Shown: in pieces, positions 11,838 to 23,390 of the stretch
How the letters are laid out: each line of letters begins with the position of its first letter
How positions within the stretch are numbered: position 1 is the stretch's first letter
Source: Larix kaempferi
Lineage: Eukaryota > Streptophyta > Pinopsida > Pinales > Pinaceae
Assembly (NCBI GenBank): GCA_027924585.1
Contig: BSBM01000645.1
Coordinates: 1-64,000 of the forward strand
Length of the DNA: 64,000 nt
Reading direction: 5' to 3'
Program-made: the position numbers and the translations under genes
The notes under the pieces: model-generated
What the model was told of the DNA's origin: nothing
Databases searched by the model: none
Seen by the model: only the letters and a program-made list of their open reading frames with translations

Positions 11838-12587
11838 TTGTTGGGTGGATATATTCGAAGGACCGCGAGGTACGAGCTGCCTTCAATGGAAGGTATGATG
11901 CTAATTATTGTGTGGGATGGAAACTTTCCTTATAAGAATTTGAAAGGTGGTGATCGTAGACGTGTTCGCAAGGTTTTTTTCTGCATGCATTTTGCATTTG
12001 ATATTCCGAGAGAAAATGCTCAAGGATTTCAAATTATCGACAGCCATCATGTACTGGAAGTGGCTATTTCCACCCATAATTGTCCCCTAAGGCGCAAAAG
12101 GGAATAGTTCCCTTTAGATGATAGTAGAAGAGTCTCCCGTGCTCATAAGAAAGCTTGGTGGGAGTCTCGGATTTTTGAACTAGGCTTACCTTCATCTTTC
12201 CAGAAGGAAATTCAAGGAGTGGAGCAACAAATGTGGCCAAACTTGCACAAAGACACCCTGCAGGAGGAGATCCAAAAGGTGGAAAATTGGCTCATGGACT
12301 CGGGGAACACTACCAGCCACTTAATCTTGTACGAGTGGGCTGTGGCCCTTTACTGGGTGATGAAAAACTTGGTGGGGCATATTTCATGGGACTGTATGGA
12401 AAAAAATGATGTAGGAGAGCCAAAGGATCAGATGCATAATGCACTTCAAGCCGAGTGTAAGGATATGAACCGAAAGATGGAATTCTTGCTGCACTCCATG
12501 GGCCTCTGTGTTCCTGCTACTACCATGCTTGCACTAGAAGATAATCCTCAAGGCCACTTCCATGACTTTCCTTATGTTTTACTTTAA
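11838..12587 (+). pseudogene. Unidentified frame downstream of the LINE RNase H
   Basis: A reading frame of about 250 codons interrupted by a single TAG at 12105-12107, in the same frame as the LINE's zf-RVT region. It is rich in Glu, Trp and Met in its second half (about residues 128-249 run uninterrupted from 12219) and lacks low complexity, so it looks like former coding sequence. I recognise no family. Its position between the RNase H and the A-rich tail suggests a C-terminal or 3' product of this LINE, but a separate gene relic cannot be excluded. Confidence 0.4.
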
Positions 12588-13021
12588 TGTTGTAATGCTA
12601 CTTAGGGATCGAGGGTTTTTTTTATTAATGGTAGTTGGTGTTGATGTCTGGGTTTCCACCACTATGTCTTGTCTGTATGTACTCATTTATGGGTTTAATA
12701 GTCTTTCTGTTAGGAAGGTTTTTGGTGATCTACAGGTTGTATCAGATGATAGTCACAGCTTCTATTAGTCAATTTTTTTCTTATGGGTAAAACAATATTT
12801 CAACATCTATCTCTTTGTAAGGCATGAGAGCAATGTTTTGCAGAAGATCTACAGTGCTTCATCCTTCTTCTGCTTGAATGTAACCTCTCCTTTTTATATA
12901 TAAATACAAAAATCCTTCTAACTTAAAAAAAAAATAGGGATAGCCTGAACCTCCTTCACTAGGTCATGGGACAATAGTAGGGATAGCCTAAAACGCCTTC
13001 ATACGTGCATGTGAGATCACA

Positions 13022-13997
13022 TGATGCAAGTCGCCTTACTGGAATAAGGTTCTTGCTTAACTATACACACGGCACATACCACAAAGCTTACACGAACAAG
13101 GTGTAAACGAGATGCCAGAAGTGGCTTATATTACTTCTCTAAGATCGGTTACAATGCAGAATAACTTAAAATAAATAACTAACTACAGTCGGCCTCAACC
13201 ATTACAATTTCGAAGTAACTGTGGTGTGTTCTCTTAGTGTGTCAACCTCACCCTCTCCTGGTTCACTGCGGAATGCTGAGCTATGGCTCGATCTCAACTC
13301 CCCCTCTCTGTTATCAATCTGTGTGACTCTTCACAACTTTTTCTTTTCTTCTACTCTCTCATGATGCTGACCAAAAATCCCGGTGAACTGATTGCTCTCC
13401 TCTGTCTTCTATTCTGCTGTTGTTTTTCCTAATACACGCATCCTTGTGTCCGTCGATCCTTCCGAATCCTACAGACCTGCAACTGTCATCTACCAGCCAT
13501 GCTGCACAACCTTTGTCCGTGATGACATCTGTCATGTCTGTCACCTATGTTCAATAACTATATTAACTTCCTCAGCAACCCTGAACGGCTACTCGGTACA
13601 ATCCTATTGACTTTCTGCTCTTCCAACCTTGCTATAATAGTTGGTCACATATTGACCTTTCTGTCGACTCAATTTATTGACTCCAGCGGTTCGCCAGTCC
13701 TCCCCTTCCTCTGTGCTTGGCTCCACAAACCTGTTAGGTCGTAGTTCGACCACTTGTTGACTACCCGATGTATCACTTCTGCCTATCATCTGTCGACCAT
13801 AACCTGTCAACTCTCATCCCATCACAACATCCATTGCGCTCTGCTCTAGTTAGTCATTTACTGACTGCTCCTTCTTGAATTGTTGACTTCGACAAGTCAA
13901 CCTGCTTCTAGCACTAGTGGTCATCGGCACTCCTACTGGTCGGCTCCCTTATGTCGATCAACTTTGATTAATCTTCCTAGGCCCCTATGCTCATGCA
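13022..13997 (-). repeat. Element G 3' LTR
   Basis: 976 bp copy matching 35,599-36,516 over its whole length. It carries about 37 bases (near 13,082-13,118) missing from the other LTR. The inner end is followed, in element sense, by little polypurine sequence, so the PPT is poorly preserved. Confidence 0.9.
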
Positions 13998-14029
13998 TTA
14001 GACTCTCTAGGTGAAAAAGAATTTGATTG

Positions 14030-17000
14030 CTACATAAGTCTCCTGAACTCCTCTTCGGAAATCCATGTCGCCTCCTGCAACTCATCATCTTTGCATCGCA
14101 CTAGGCATTCCTTCTTTCGTGTGCTACACATTCGCCCAACCTTGCGTTCTTCGATTACTTCTGTGATCTCTTCTTTGTGTCAATTTGGACTCTGGTCTAT
14201 CCAGTCGATGCTTATCACTTTTTCGCTTCCGCTGCTTGACCCTTCATCAAATTTGTACAGGTATGAGACATTAAACCTTGCTCAAATGTTCAACTCATCC
14301 GGTAATTCCAACACATAAGCATTCTCCGAAATCTTCTTCAGAATCTTGCATGGTCCAATATTCTTCAGCTTCAGCTTGTTGTATGTACCTGTCAAAAATC
14401 TCTCCTTCAGAAAATATGCATAGACTAAGTCCCCTTCTATGCACGACTGTAGCCTCTTCTTCCTGTCAGCCCTCAACTTGTATGTTGCGTTACTCTTTTC
14501 GATGCGCCTTCACACATTTTCATGAACTTCATGCATATGTTCTGCAAATGATTCTGCATCCGCACTCTTTCTTATTTCTGTCGGCAACTCGACCAAATCC
14601 ACTACTCCATGTGGGCTCCTCTCCTGAAAAATCTAGAATGGACTCAACCCCATCGACCGATTCACAGAATTGTTGTATGAAAAATTTGCGTGCGCTAACA
14701 CATTTTCCCACTGCTTGGGTCTGTCGGCCGCTAGACATCTCAAAAGGTTTCCCAAACTTCTTTTCACCAGCTCAGTCTATCCGTCTATGTGTAAATGTTG
14801 CGCCAAGCTAAACAGAAACTTTGTGTCTAGTTTCTTCCATAGGGTTCTCTAGAAATGCCCCATAAACTTGGTATCCCGATCTGACGTGATACTCTTTGGT
14901 AACCCATGTAATATGACTACCTCTTTGAATAATAGCACAGTAATCCCTGTGGCATCACTTTTCTTTTTACATGGACTGAAGTGTGCCATTTTCAAAAACC
15001 AGTTGACTACAACAAATATTGAGTCGCTTCCCTGTTGTGTCTTTGGAAATCCTAACACAAAATCCATGCTAATATGCTCCCAAGGGGTATCTGATACTAG
15101 CAATGGAGTATACAACCCCGTGTTTTGACTTTGCCCTTTTTCCAACTCGCAAACTCAACATTGTCGAACCCACTTTCCGACATCGACTATCATCCCCGGC
15201 CAGAAATACTTTTCTTTGACCAGTGCTTTTGTCTTGTCGATGCCAAAATGTCCTGCTAACCCGCCATTATGCAATTCTTGGATTCGTTTCTCTCTTACCG
15301 ATCCTCTGGGAATACACAACTGAATTCCCCTGAACAGATAGTATTCTTGAATGAAATAACTCAAGTATGGAGTCTTGTCGACACTCCAAGGTTCACGACA
15401 AGCCTTCCATGCTTTTGAAAACTCCTTGTCAGTCTCATATTCTATCTTTATCGACTCTATCCCCGTTTCCTGAAATATCGTCGTGTTTAGCAGTGCAATT
15501 CTCCTTCTCAATGCGTTGGAAACTTTGTTCGCCTTGCCCGACCTATGCCGCAACATGAATGTATACCTTTGAAGTAGCTCCACCCACTTCATGTGTCGCT
15601 GGTCTAATTTCGCCTGTGTCTTTAGATACCTCAGCACTTGGTGATCTGTATACAACACAAATGCCTTGGAAAACAGATAATGCCTCCACTTCTTCAATGC
15701 TTGGATGATAGCATAAAATTCCTGGTCGTAGACCGAATACTTTCGCTTCGCTCCATTCATCTTTGCACTAAAGAATGCAATTGGTCAGCCTTTTTGGCTC
15801 AACACTGCTACAAATGTCATTCCACATGCATCACAGTTGACCTGGAACACTTTGTCAAAGTCTGGGAGCGCCAATACTAGGCTCTCAGTGACCTCTTCCT
15901 TCAACTCGTTGAAAGCTCTTTGGGCAGCATCTGTCCATTTGAACTTGCCCCTTCTCATGCATTTTTCCAATGGTGTACAAATCCGACTGAATCCCGGAAT
16001 GAACTTCCTATAGAAACTGTCAAGTCCATGGAAACTCCTTACTCTAGTCATGCTTGTCGGTTCTGTCCAATCCACTATTTCCTTCACCTTCTCTGAGTCC
16101 ATCACCAACCCTTTACTCAATATTACAAAACCCAAGTACACCAACTACTTCATCATGAAGAAGCACTTTTGCAGGTTCACCATCAGCTTCTCCTCCTGCA
16201 ATCTCTGCAATACATGTCGAATGTGCTCCAAGTGTTCTGCCCTGGTTCAACTGACAATCAGAATGTCATCTAAATAGACTATGATAAACTTTCCCAAGAA
16301 TGGTTTCATCACCTTATTCATCACTCTCATGAATGTACTGGGTGCATTAGTCAATCTAAATGGCATGACTAACCACTCGTACAACCCTTCTTTTATTTTG
16401 AATGTTGTCTTCCATTCATCTCCTTCTCTGACTCAGATCTGGTGATAACCACTCTTCAGGTCTATCTTTGTGAAGTATGTCGCTCCACTCAGGAAATCCA
16501 TCAAGTCATCCATTTTTGGAAATGGAAACCGGTACTTGATCGTGATCCTATTGAAGGCTCTGGAATCTGTACACATTCTCCATTCTCCACCCTTCTTTGG
16601 TGTCAATATTGCTGGTACTACGCATGGGCTCAGACTTTCTCTAATTAACCCTCTATCGAACAATTCTTGAATCTGTCGGATGAGTTCCTGTCCCTCTATC
16701 GGACTCATCCTATACGGTGCTTTGTTTGGCAAACTTGACCCTGGAATCAAGTTGATCTAATGGGATATGCTCCTTGTCGACGGAAATCCCATCGGTTTTT
16801 CATCAGCCATTATGTCATGAAACTCTTTGAGCAACTCCTTGATTTCGACCAAAATATCCTCCTCCCTGTTTGTTCTCTCGACATATGGTCCTTTTGGAAT
16901 GATCGCAAAACATCCCATCTATCTCTCCTCTTCCACGAGGAATTCTTTCGCGGTGCTCATCAACACTCACTTTTCCCAAAGATTTCTCTCACCGTGCTTG

Positions 17001-17337
17001 TTCTCGGCTTGCTTCTCCAACCTCGGCTTAAGATTCCTTTTCGCGCCATTCTTCCACACTGTGAGTGTGTTGGCTCGACCATCATAGATCATTTTCTGAT
17101 TGTATTGCCATGGTCTCCCTAACAAGAGGTGGCATGCTTCCATTGGAACTACATCGCATAGTACACTGTCTTCAAATCGTTCGACTCGGAAGTTGATCAG
17201 GCACTATCTTGTCACCTTGACATGTTGTCCCCTTTGCAACCATGAGATCTTGTAGGGGTGTGGGTGTTCTCGACACTTCAACCCGATCTTGTCGATGGCA
17301 TCTGTTGACACAAGATTCTCCGTGCTCCCACCATCAA
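14030..17337 (-). pseudogene. Element G pol, 3' part: protease remainder, RT, RNase H, integrase, chromodomain
   Basis: A single minus-strand frame can be followed from the junction with A down to a TAG at 14,032-14,030. Visible in order: the end of the aspartic protease (GGSTENLVS; CDVVPMEACHLLLGRPW), RT (about 16,750-16,050, with YLDD at about 16,280), RNase H (VLYTDHQVLRYL, about 15,650), the integrase zinc-binding region (HNGG...HFGIDKTKALV...YFWPGM), the integrase core ([19 protein letters not shown]), a GPCKILKKI segment, and a C-terminal chromodomain (EERKVGRM...ECLVRCK...EATWISEEE). The chromodomain places G among chromoviruses. At least eight in-frame stops interrupt the frame, almost all single-base changes; no frameshift is needed. 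Confidence 0.85.
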
Positions 17338-17342
17338 CTATG

Positions 17343-17947
17343 TGTTAAAATTTGAGCATTAATTCACAATACTCTTGGATCTTTACTGAGAGAATAACAT
17401 ATACAGTATATCAATGCATAACAATCATAATAAGCATGACAAGCATCACAATAATCAAAAGCATGAGAGACAAGAGACACAAAGTTTCCATCGGGAAAAC
17501 CCTAAGGTGGAAAACCCCACAACTTCCTCAAAGATAGAGAGAGCAATGGCTCAACCAAAGTACAACCAAAATCCACTTGAGATAGTCTCCTAGACCAGAT
17601 GATCCTCCTCCTCGCTAGTGCGCCACTTTCTGAGTGAGAGAAGTGTGTCTTTCTAAATGATCCAAATAGAGATCTCCCGATCTCTATTTATACTTAACCT
17701 GTTTTCCCAGTGACCTTATGGGGCCGACTTGTTTATCTAGATACATCCACAATATAATATATATTTTAGGGCCGACCCCACACATGGTGGTCTAATAACC
17801 CATCAACAAGTACACACACTTGCAACACTTGTCAATCCACATGATGACACTTCCTTATAGAGGAACAACACATCTCTTATAAGGGTACAATAAATATATA
17901 TGAAATACATAGATGAAATACATTCCGAATTTACATATACATCAACA
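17343..17947 (-). repeat. Element A 3' LTR
   Basis: 605 bp, TG...CA. In element sense it begins TGTTGATGTATATGTAA, the same start as the LTRs of element B, which shows the two are one family. A TATA-like box (TATAAATAG on minus) lies at 17,684-17,692 and would serve the LTR promoter. Confidence 0.95.
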
Positions 17948-17956
17948 CTCCCTCTT
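17948..17956 (-). promoter_or_regulatory. Element A polypurine tract
   Basis: Reads AAGAGGGAG on minus directly before the 3' LTR, the expected position for the plus-strand priming site of reverse transcription. Confidence 0.75.
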
Positions 17957-18189
17957 AACTAGGAAGGTATTTCTCAACACAGTTCTGCTAGACAAGTCTT
18001 CTTCTCGGGATCATCGTCATCATCATCATCACTGCTGCTGCTATCTCAACAAATATCTGACTCTACTCGTCATAGGAAGTTCTACAGAGCCAGTCATTTT
18101 TCATACTGGATGTAGGCCCACCACCTGCAGGTCTTCATCATCTGTGCGAACGGTCTGATAGAGGTGGCCTCTCAGGACTAATTTTATGT

Positions 18190-18720
18190 GCGGATGCAAT
18201 ACTAGAAAGAGTATCCCAGGAACATTTATGTGCCTAGGAACCACCGGCAAGATCTCCCATGACTGATTACATGCATCTCCTCCACAATACCTTTAAAGAG
18301 CATCCCAGGAACATTTATGTGTCGTAGCACGACCGACAATATCTCTAAAGATCATCCCACGACTTATTACGAGCATACAGCTCAACCTCTCGGATCTCCA
18401 GGACTGATTACTTGTGGATAGAAAAAACCTTTAAAGAGCATCCCAGGAACATTTTTGTGCCGCAGCATGACCAACAAGATCTCTAAAGAGCATCCCTGGA
18501 CTAATTACGAGCACACAGCTCAACCTCTGGGATCTCCAGGATTGATTACATGTCTCCGTAGTAATACCTCATCCTAGGACTGATTACGAGCACACAGCTC
18601 AACCTATCGGATATCTGAGGACTGATTACATACTACATAGCAATAGCGGAAAGACTACCCCAGGAACATTTATGTGCCACAGCACGACCGTCAAGATCTC
18701 CTAGGACTGATTACATGCTA
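18190..18720. repeat. Imperfect tandem repeats in element A 3' non-coding region
   Basis: The phrases CCCAGGAACATTTATGTGCC, CAGCACGACCGACAAGATCTC, TAATTACGAGCACACAGCTC and CTCCAGGACTGATTACATG recur in order four to five times with gaps and substitutions, giving irregular units of roughly 100-170 bp. No long open frame follows the repeats. Confidence 0.7.
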
Positions 18721-18859
18721 TTTGCACAACCTACCACATATCATCTCTGACCTCCAAGTATCTACCTGATACTCATGATACAACGGACCATCATCGCACG
18801 AGGTATCATCCAGATGCCCATGATCATATTGATCATCATCACTTGTACCATCCTGGTAC

Positions 18860-19292
18860 ATATCATCATACATGATCCACCTGATCATACAGTGTATCCA
18901 CCTTATACAAATACAAATACATGATACATATCAACATACATGATCTACCTGATCATACAATGTATCCACCTGATACAGATACATCGTCCAAACATCCAAC
19001 ATGATGCATATACAAATACATACAAATGATCCAACAGATCATATCCAGCATCCAACATGATGCGTACATACATATAAATGATCCAACTGATCATATCCAG
19101 CATCAACACGATGCGTACATACATACAAATATAAATGATCCAATTGATCATATCTAGCATCAACACGATGCGTACATACATACAAATATAAATGATCCAA
19201 CTGATCATGTCTAGCATCAACACGATGCGTACGTACACACAAATATAAATGATCCAAATGATCATATCCAGCATCCAACATGATGCATATAC
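18860..19292. repeat. 51-60 bp tandem array in element A 3' non-coding region
   Basis: About five consecutive units from about 18,999, each built of ACACGATGCGTACATACATA, then AAATGATCCAACTGATCATA, then TCCAGCATCA. Unit length grows from about 51 to 57 bp. A related 60 bp pair (CATGATCYACCTGATCATAC with GTATCCACC) lies at 18,870-18,980. The short minus-strand frames here, with repeated RIVLMLDMI, only mirror the array. The units contain the palindromic core TGATCA. Confidence 0.85.
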
Positions 19293-19431
19293 AGAGCAGT
19301 AACTGGAGCATCATGCTGATAGTAATCATCCAACGCTTACATCCACAGCCATGTGAAGGATCCTCCTTCTAACATACTTGGGATGGCTTCAACAAATGTG
19401 TCCATCACTTCTTCCTTGAAGTGTCGTCGAT

Positions 19432-21171
19432 CTAAAGAACACCAACCGTCTCCCTGAAGTACTCGAACTTCACCCTGGCTAGTGGCTTCGTCAGTACATC
19501 TGCAATCTGCATGTCCGTCGCAACATACAGGAGCTTCATGGCTCCTCTCTGCACCATATCCCTGATATAGTGATATTTGATCTCTATGTGTTTCGACCTA
19601 TCATGAAACACTGGGTTCTCAGACAGCTTCACACAACTTTGGTTATCGCAGAATATACCAGTAGCATCCAATGGGAGATCAAATAACTCAGAAAGTAGCT
19701 TCCGTAGCCATACTACCTCACAAATAGCTGAACAAGCTGCAACATACTCTGCCTCAGCTGTACTCAGTGCTACGCAAGACTGTTTCCTGCTAAACCAAGA
19801 GATCACACCTGATCCCATACTGAAGCAATAGCCAGATGTGCTCTTCCTATTTGCAACATTGCCAGCCCAATCTGAATCAACATAACCTTGTAGGTTAAAC
19901 TTTTGATTCACTTCATACTTGAGCCCATAATCCATTGTACCCTTCAGGTACCTCAGAACATGCTTTACAGCAACCAGATGAACACTCCTCGGATCTGTCA
20001 GGAACTGGCTCAATGTGTTCATTGCAAAGCAAATATTTGGTCTTGTGTTCATCAGGTACATCAAGGACCCAATCATCTGACGATACATAGAGACATCAAC
20101 CGGCTCAGATGAAGCATCACATAGAAGCTTTAGATTCAATGCCATGGGTGTGGCCATCGCCTTGCAATCCATCATCCCAAATCTCTTCAGAATATCTACT
20201 GTGTACTTCCCTTGACCAAGGAAGATCCCACCTGAATTCTGCCACAACTCCATACATAGGAAATAATGCATCATTCCCAAATATTTCATATTGAACTCAA
20301 CAACAAGCTTCCTCTTAGTATCTGCAATCAATCTATCATCTCCTATTACAAATAAGTCATCCACATACAGGAGTAGAATCACATGATTCCCTTCGTCAAC
20401 CTTGTAGTAGAGGTTGGAATCAGCTTTACTCTTTGTAAAGCTCGAGCTAGATATGAAACTATCCATCCTACCATACCAAGTTCTGGGAGCTTGCTTCAAG
20501 CCATACAAGGCTTTCTTCAATCTGCACACATATGACTCCCTGTCGTGTATTTCAAAACCGAGTGGCTGCTCCACGTATACTTCCTCTTCAACTACACCAT
20601 TCAAGAAAGCAGTCTTGACATCCATCTGGTGTATTTTCCATTTCATTGCTGCAGCCAGGGCACGTACTCTTCTGATGGAATTATACCTAGCTACAGGTGC
20701 AAAAGTTTCTTCATAATCTATTCCCTCTTTCTGAGAGAAGCCACGAGCTACGAATCTTGCTTGGTATTTCTCTACACTTCCATATGCAACATGCTTGATT
20801 TTGTAGATCCATTTGGAAGTCAGAACAGACTTCTCTTTAGGTGTTGGGACAACATCCCAAACATCATTCTTCATTATTGATTGGTATTCCTCAACCATGG
20901 CATCCTTCCATTCTTTATTTTCTGCTGCTTCTTCATAACTGGAAGGTTCTTTGTTCATAATGTCACAGAGTAAAGCAACATAGCTGGTATGTGATCTGGT
21001 TCTCTTCTTTGCTCTGTGTTCTTCTTCTAGAATGCTAAATCTTTCTGCATCTTGAATGAGCTCTCTATCCCATGCAGGTTTCCTCTTGTGAGAGTTATCC
21101 TCACAGGGTGGATCTATAGGTTCTTGTGGATCTTCAAACTCACAAACAACTTCTGGAATTGCTTCAGTCAT
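19432..21171 (-). CDS. Element A reverse transcriptase-RNase H (copia type)
   Basis: Uninterrupted 579-codon frame. It copies element RNA into DNA and removes the RNA strand. Visible in order: the RVT_2-type reverse transcriptase (KDAMVEEYQSIMKNDVWDVV; KWIYKIKH; ARGFSQKEGIDYEETFAPVA; QMDVKTAFLNG; LKKALYGLKQAPRTWY), the catalytic YVDD (20,356-20,367), then copia RNase H (DSDWAGNVANRKSTSGYCF; STAEAEYVAACSA; DNQSCVKLSENPVFHDRSKHIEIKYHYIRD), ending KPLARVKFEYFRETVGVL. The ATG used is only the first in this frame. In the element, RT belongs to one polyprotein with gag, protease and integrase, but a frameshift near 21,230 and upstream stops cut it off. This is the best-preserved coding stretch in the window. 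Confidence 0.85.
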   Translation of the reverse strand: MTEAIPEVVCEFEDPQEPIDPPCEDNSHKRKPAWDRELIQDAERFSILEEEHRAKKRTRSHTSYVALLCDIMNKEPSSYEEAAENKEWKDAMVEEYQSIMKNDVWDVVPTPKEKSVLTSKWIYKIKHVAYGSVEKYQARFVARGFSQKEGIDYEETFAPVARYNSIRRVRALAAAMKWKIHQMDVKTAFLNGVVEEEVYVEQPLGFEIHDRESYVCRLKKALYGLKQAPRTWYGRMDSFISSSSFTKSKADSNLYYKVDEGNHVILLLYVDDLFVIGDDRLIADTKRKLVVEFNMKYLGMMHYFLCMELWQNSGGIFLGQGKYTVDILKRFGMMDCKAMATPMALNLKLLCDASSEPVDVSMYRQMIGSLMYLMNTRPNICFAMNTLSQFLTDPRSVHLVAVKHVLRYLKGTMDYGLKYEVNQKFNLQGYVDSDWAGNVANRKSTSGYCFSMGSGVISWFSRKQSCVALSTAEAEYVAACSAICEVVWLRKLLSELFDLPLDATGIFCDNQSCVKLSENPVFHDRSKHIEIKYHYIRDMVQRGAMKLLYVATDMQIADVLTKPLARVKFEYFRETVGVL

Positions 21172-22720
21172 GGTAGTGTCTTGAAATCTAGTTTCCTCAG
21201 GTTCATCATAAACTTCGATAGGTGCCTTCCTCGATTTGATGAATGCTGATTTTCATCAAATTTTACATCCCTACTGACATCAATCTTCTTGAACCCTGGA
21301 AAGTATATTTTGTAAGCCTTCGAGCTTTCACTGTAACCCACAAAGATACCCTTTTTTCCTGAAGGATCTAGTTTGGTCCTCTTTTCCTTTGGAACATGAG
21401 TGTATACTGGACAACCAAATATTCTGAGATGGCTGACTTCAGGTTTCTAACCAGAAAAGACCTCTTATGGTGTCTTGTTTTCCAATATCTTGTGGGGTGT
21501 TTTGTTTTGCACAGATACAGCTGTTCTTGTTGCTTCTTCCCATAGATGCATAGGTAGATCCTGTTAATGCAACATTTCCTTTGCTGCTTCCATGATTGTT
21601 CTATTCTTCCTTTCTGCAACTCCATTCTGTTGAGGATTATAAGGAGCAGTCAACTCCCTCTTAATCCCTGAATCACTGCAAAGCTTCTTGAAGTCACCTG
21701 AGGTGAATTCTCCACCATTGTCGAATCTGAATGTTTTGATCTTTTTGTTAGTTTGATTCTCCATCAAGGTTTTGAATTCCTTGAACTTATCAAACACCTC
21801 ATCTTTGTTTTTCAAGAAGTATACCCAAGTCTTCCCGGAGAAGTCATCAATAAATGAGACATAGTAAACATACCCACTTAGAGAACTGGATGACATAGGA
21901 CCACATACATCTAAGTGGATGATTTCCAGGATATCTTTTGCCTTATTTTCACTGCTTGGGAAATCCTTCTTAATATTCTTACATTTTGCATATCTTTTGC
22001 AAACACCTTCATGTTTGGTCTTGATTTCAGGAAGACCCTCTACAGCCTTGCTTGCAATTGGAAGTGCCCTATAGTGCATATGAGAAAGTCTTCTATGCCA
22101 AAGTTCACTTGGATCCATGGATTCATGCACCATGGCATGTTCAGGTTGTACTTTTAATTTATACAAACCTCGTTCTTGCTCTCCAATCACAACTGCATCA
22201 TCTATGGTCTTTCCCTTTGGCCACATTAGGACTTGTCCATCCACAAATGCAACCCTCATACCTTTTGTATCCAATGCATGGATGTAGAGTAAGTTCTTCT
22301 TAAGCCCAGGTACATAAAGGACTTCTTTCATCTTCAAAGATTTTCCAGAATCTAGGTTGTAGGAGGATTCACCACTTCCTTCGATGGGATATTGATAATC
22401 ATCCCCAAGTTTCATTGTATGGGGTGATTCATGTTCAGACAGATTTACAAAGGATTCTTTAAACCCAGTCATGTGTTTGGAAGCCCCAATGTCAATTAAC
22501 CAATCATTACAACCATGGGAGATAGTACCTGTGAGAGCACAGATTAGAACATACTCTTCTTCACTTGATGAGTCATCATTACTATCATCACTTTCTGCCC
22601 TAGCCTTCTTCTTTGGACGTTCATCATCTTCGGTAGCATGAGCATGGTACCTTCTTTTGTTACCCTTCTTCTTCTTGCTGGAGTTGTTGTTGTTGTGATT
22701 GTCCCTTTTGTTCTTGGGAC
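21172..22720 (-). pseudogene. Element A pol: protease and integrase, broken
   Basis: Open from the B junction (22,720) to a TAA at 21,566-21,564, with further stops at 21,467-21,465 and 21,449-21,447 and a one-base frame change near 21,230. Features in order: a Lys/Asp-rich linker after the zinc knuckle; the protease site reading WLIDIGASKHM (22,493-22,485 encodes D-I-G instead of D-S/T-G); the pre-integrase zinc-binding part (ELWHRRLSHMHYRALPIAS...CKRYAKCK); and the integrase core with all three acidic residues present (IIHLDVCGP, FRFDNGGEF, NGVAERKN). It would process the polyprotein and insert the cDNA. The frame agrees with gag across the B insertion. Confidence 0.85.
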
Positions 22721-23377
22721 TGTTGATGTATATGTAACTTCGGAATGTATTTCACATATATGTATATTGTATTCCTATAGAGATGTTATTATTCCTCTAT
22801 ACGGAAGTGTCGTCATTTATATTGTAAGTGTCTTAACTTATACTTGATGGGTTATTAGACCACCTTGTTGGGGTCGGCCCTGTATAAGTCATGTGGGTAA
22901 AATTGTTATTAGACCACCTTGTTGGGGTCATCCCTGTATAAGTCATGTGGGTCAAATGGTTATTAGACCAACCTAGTGGGGATCGGCCCAGTTAGCATTA
23001 TGTTAAGTGGTTAAGTTGAGGCCAACCTAGTTGAGTAAAGGTCAAGTCAAGTTAGTGTATAAATAGAGAGTGTGTCTCTCTCATTTTATACATTCTATTT
23101 CCCTCACTCACACTTGGGAGAGTGGCGCACTTGTGGAGGAGGAGGCTCTGATGCTAGAAGAAGACTATCTCTTATATTCTTGTTGTATCATTACTCTATC
23201 TATCTTTGAGGAAGTTATTGGGGTTTTTCACCTTTATGGTTTTTCCCAATTAAAATCTGTGTCTCTTGTGTGCTTGCATTATTGTGTCCATGATTGATAT
23301 GCTATAGATTTGCTGTACATGTTGTTCTCTCATTTAAGATCCTAGATCGGATTGAAGTAAATTCTGAAAATTTAACA
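22721..23377 (+). repeat. Element B upstream LTR
   Basis: 657 bp, TG...CA. TATA box TATAAATAG at 23,058-23,066. Contains three direct copies of a segment of roughly 58 bp with TTATTAGACCACCTTGTTGG and TGTATAAGTCATGTGGGT (from about 22,850), upstream of the TATA box in the promoter region. Confidence 0.95.
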
Positions 23378-23390
23378 TGGTATTAGAGCT
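23378..23390 (+). promoter_or_regulatory. Element B primer-binding site
   Basis: TGGTATTAGAGCT directly after the LTR, one base different from the initiator-Met tRNA site. Confidence 0.85.

Larger units (their letters stand above)
10200..12936 (+). mobile_element. 5'-truncated LINE relic (zinc-binding region, RNase H, 3' ORF, A-rich tail)
   Basis: Collinear pieces of a LINE ORF2 C-terminus on the plus strand are followed by an additional reading frame (11838-12587), a short 3' region and a run of ten A residues at about 12926. The polymerase part of the reverse transcriptase is absent, as in typical 5'-truncated LINE insertions. The frame is broken by TAG stops and at least one frameshift. 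No target-site duplication could be identified. The gypsy element G lies only about 80 bp beyond the A-run. Confidence 0.7.

Noticed and set aside
18860-19292. CRISPR-like array
   Set aside because: Units are contiguous with no unique spacers, and the context is a plant retrotransposon.
18945-19329. Minus-strand repeat proteins of about 100 residues
   Set aside because: Two overlapping frames both follow the 51-57 bp array period; a non-coding array explains them.
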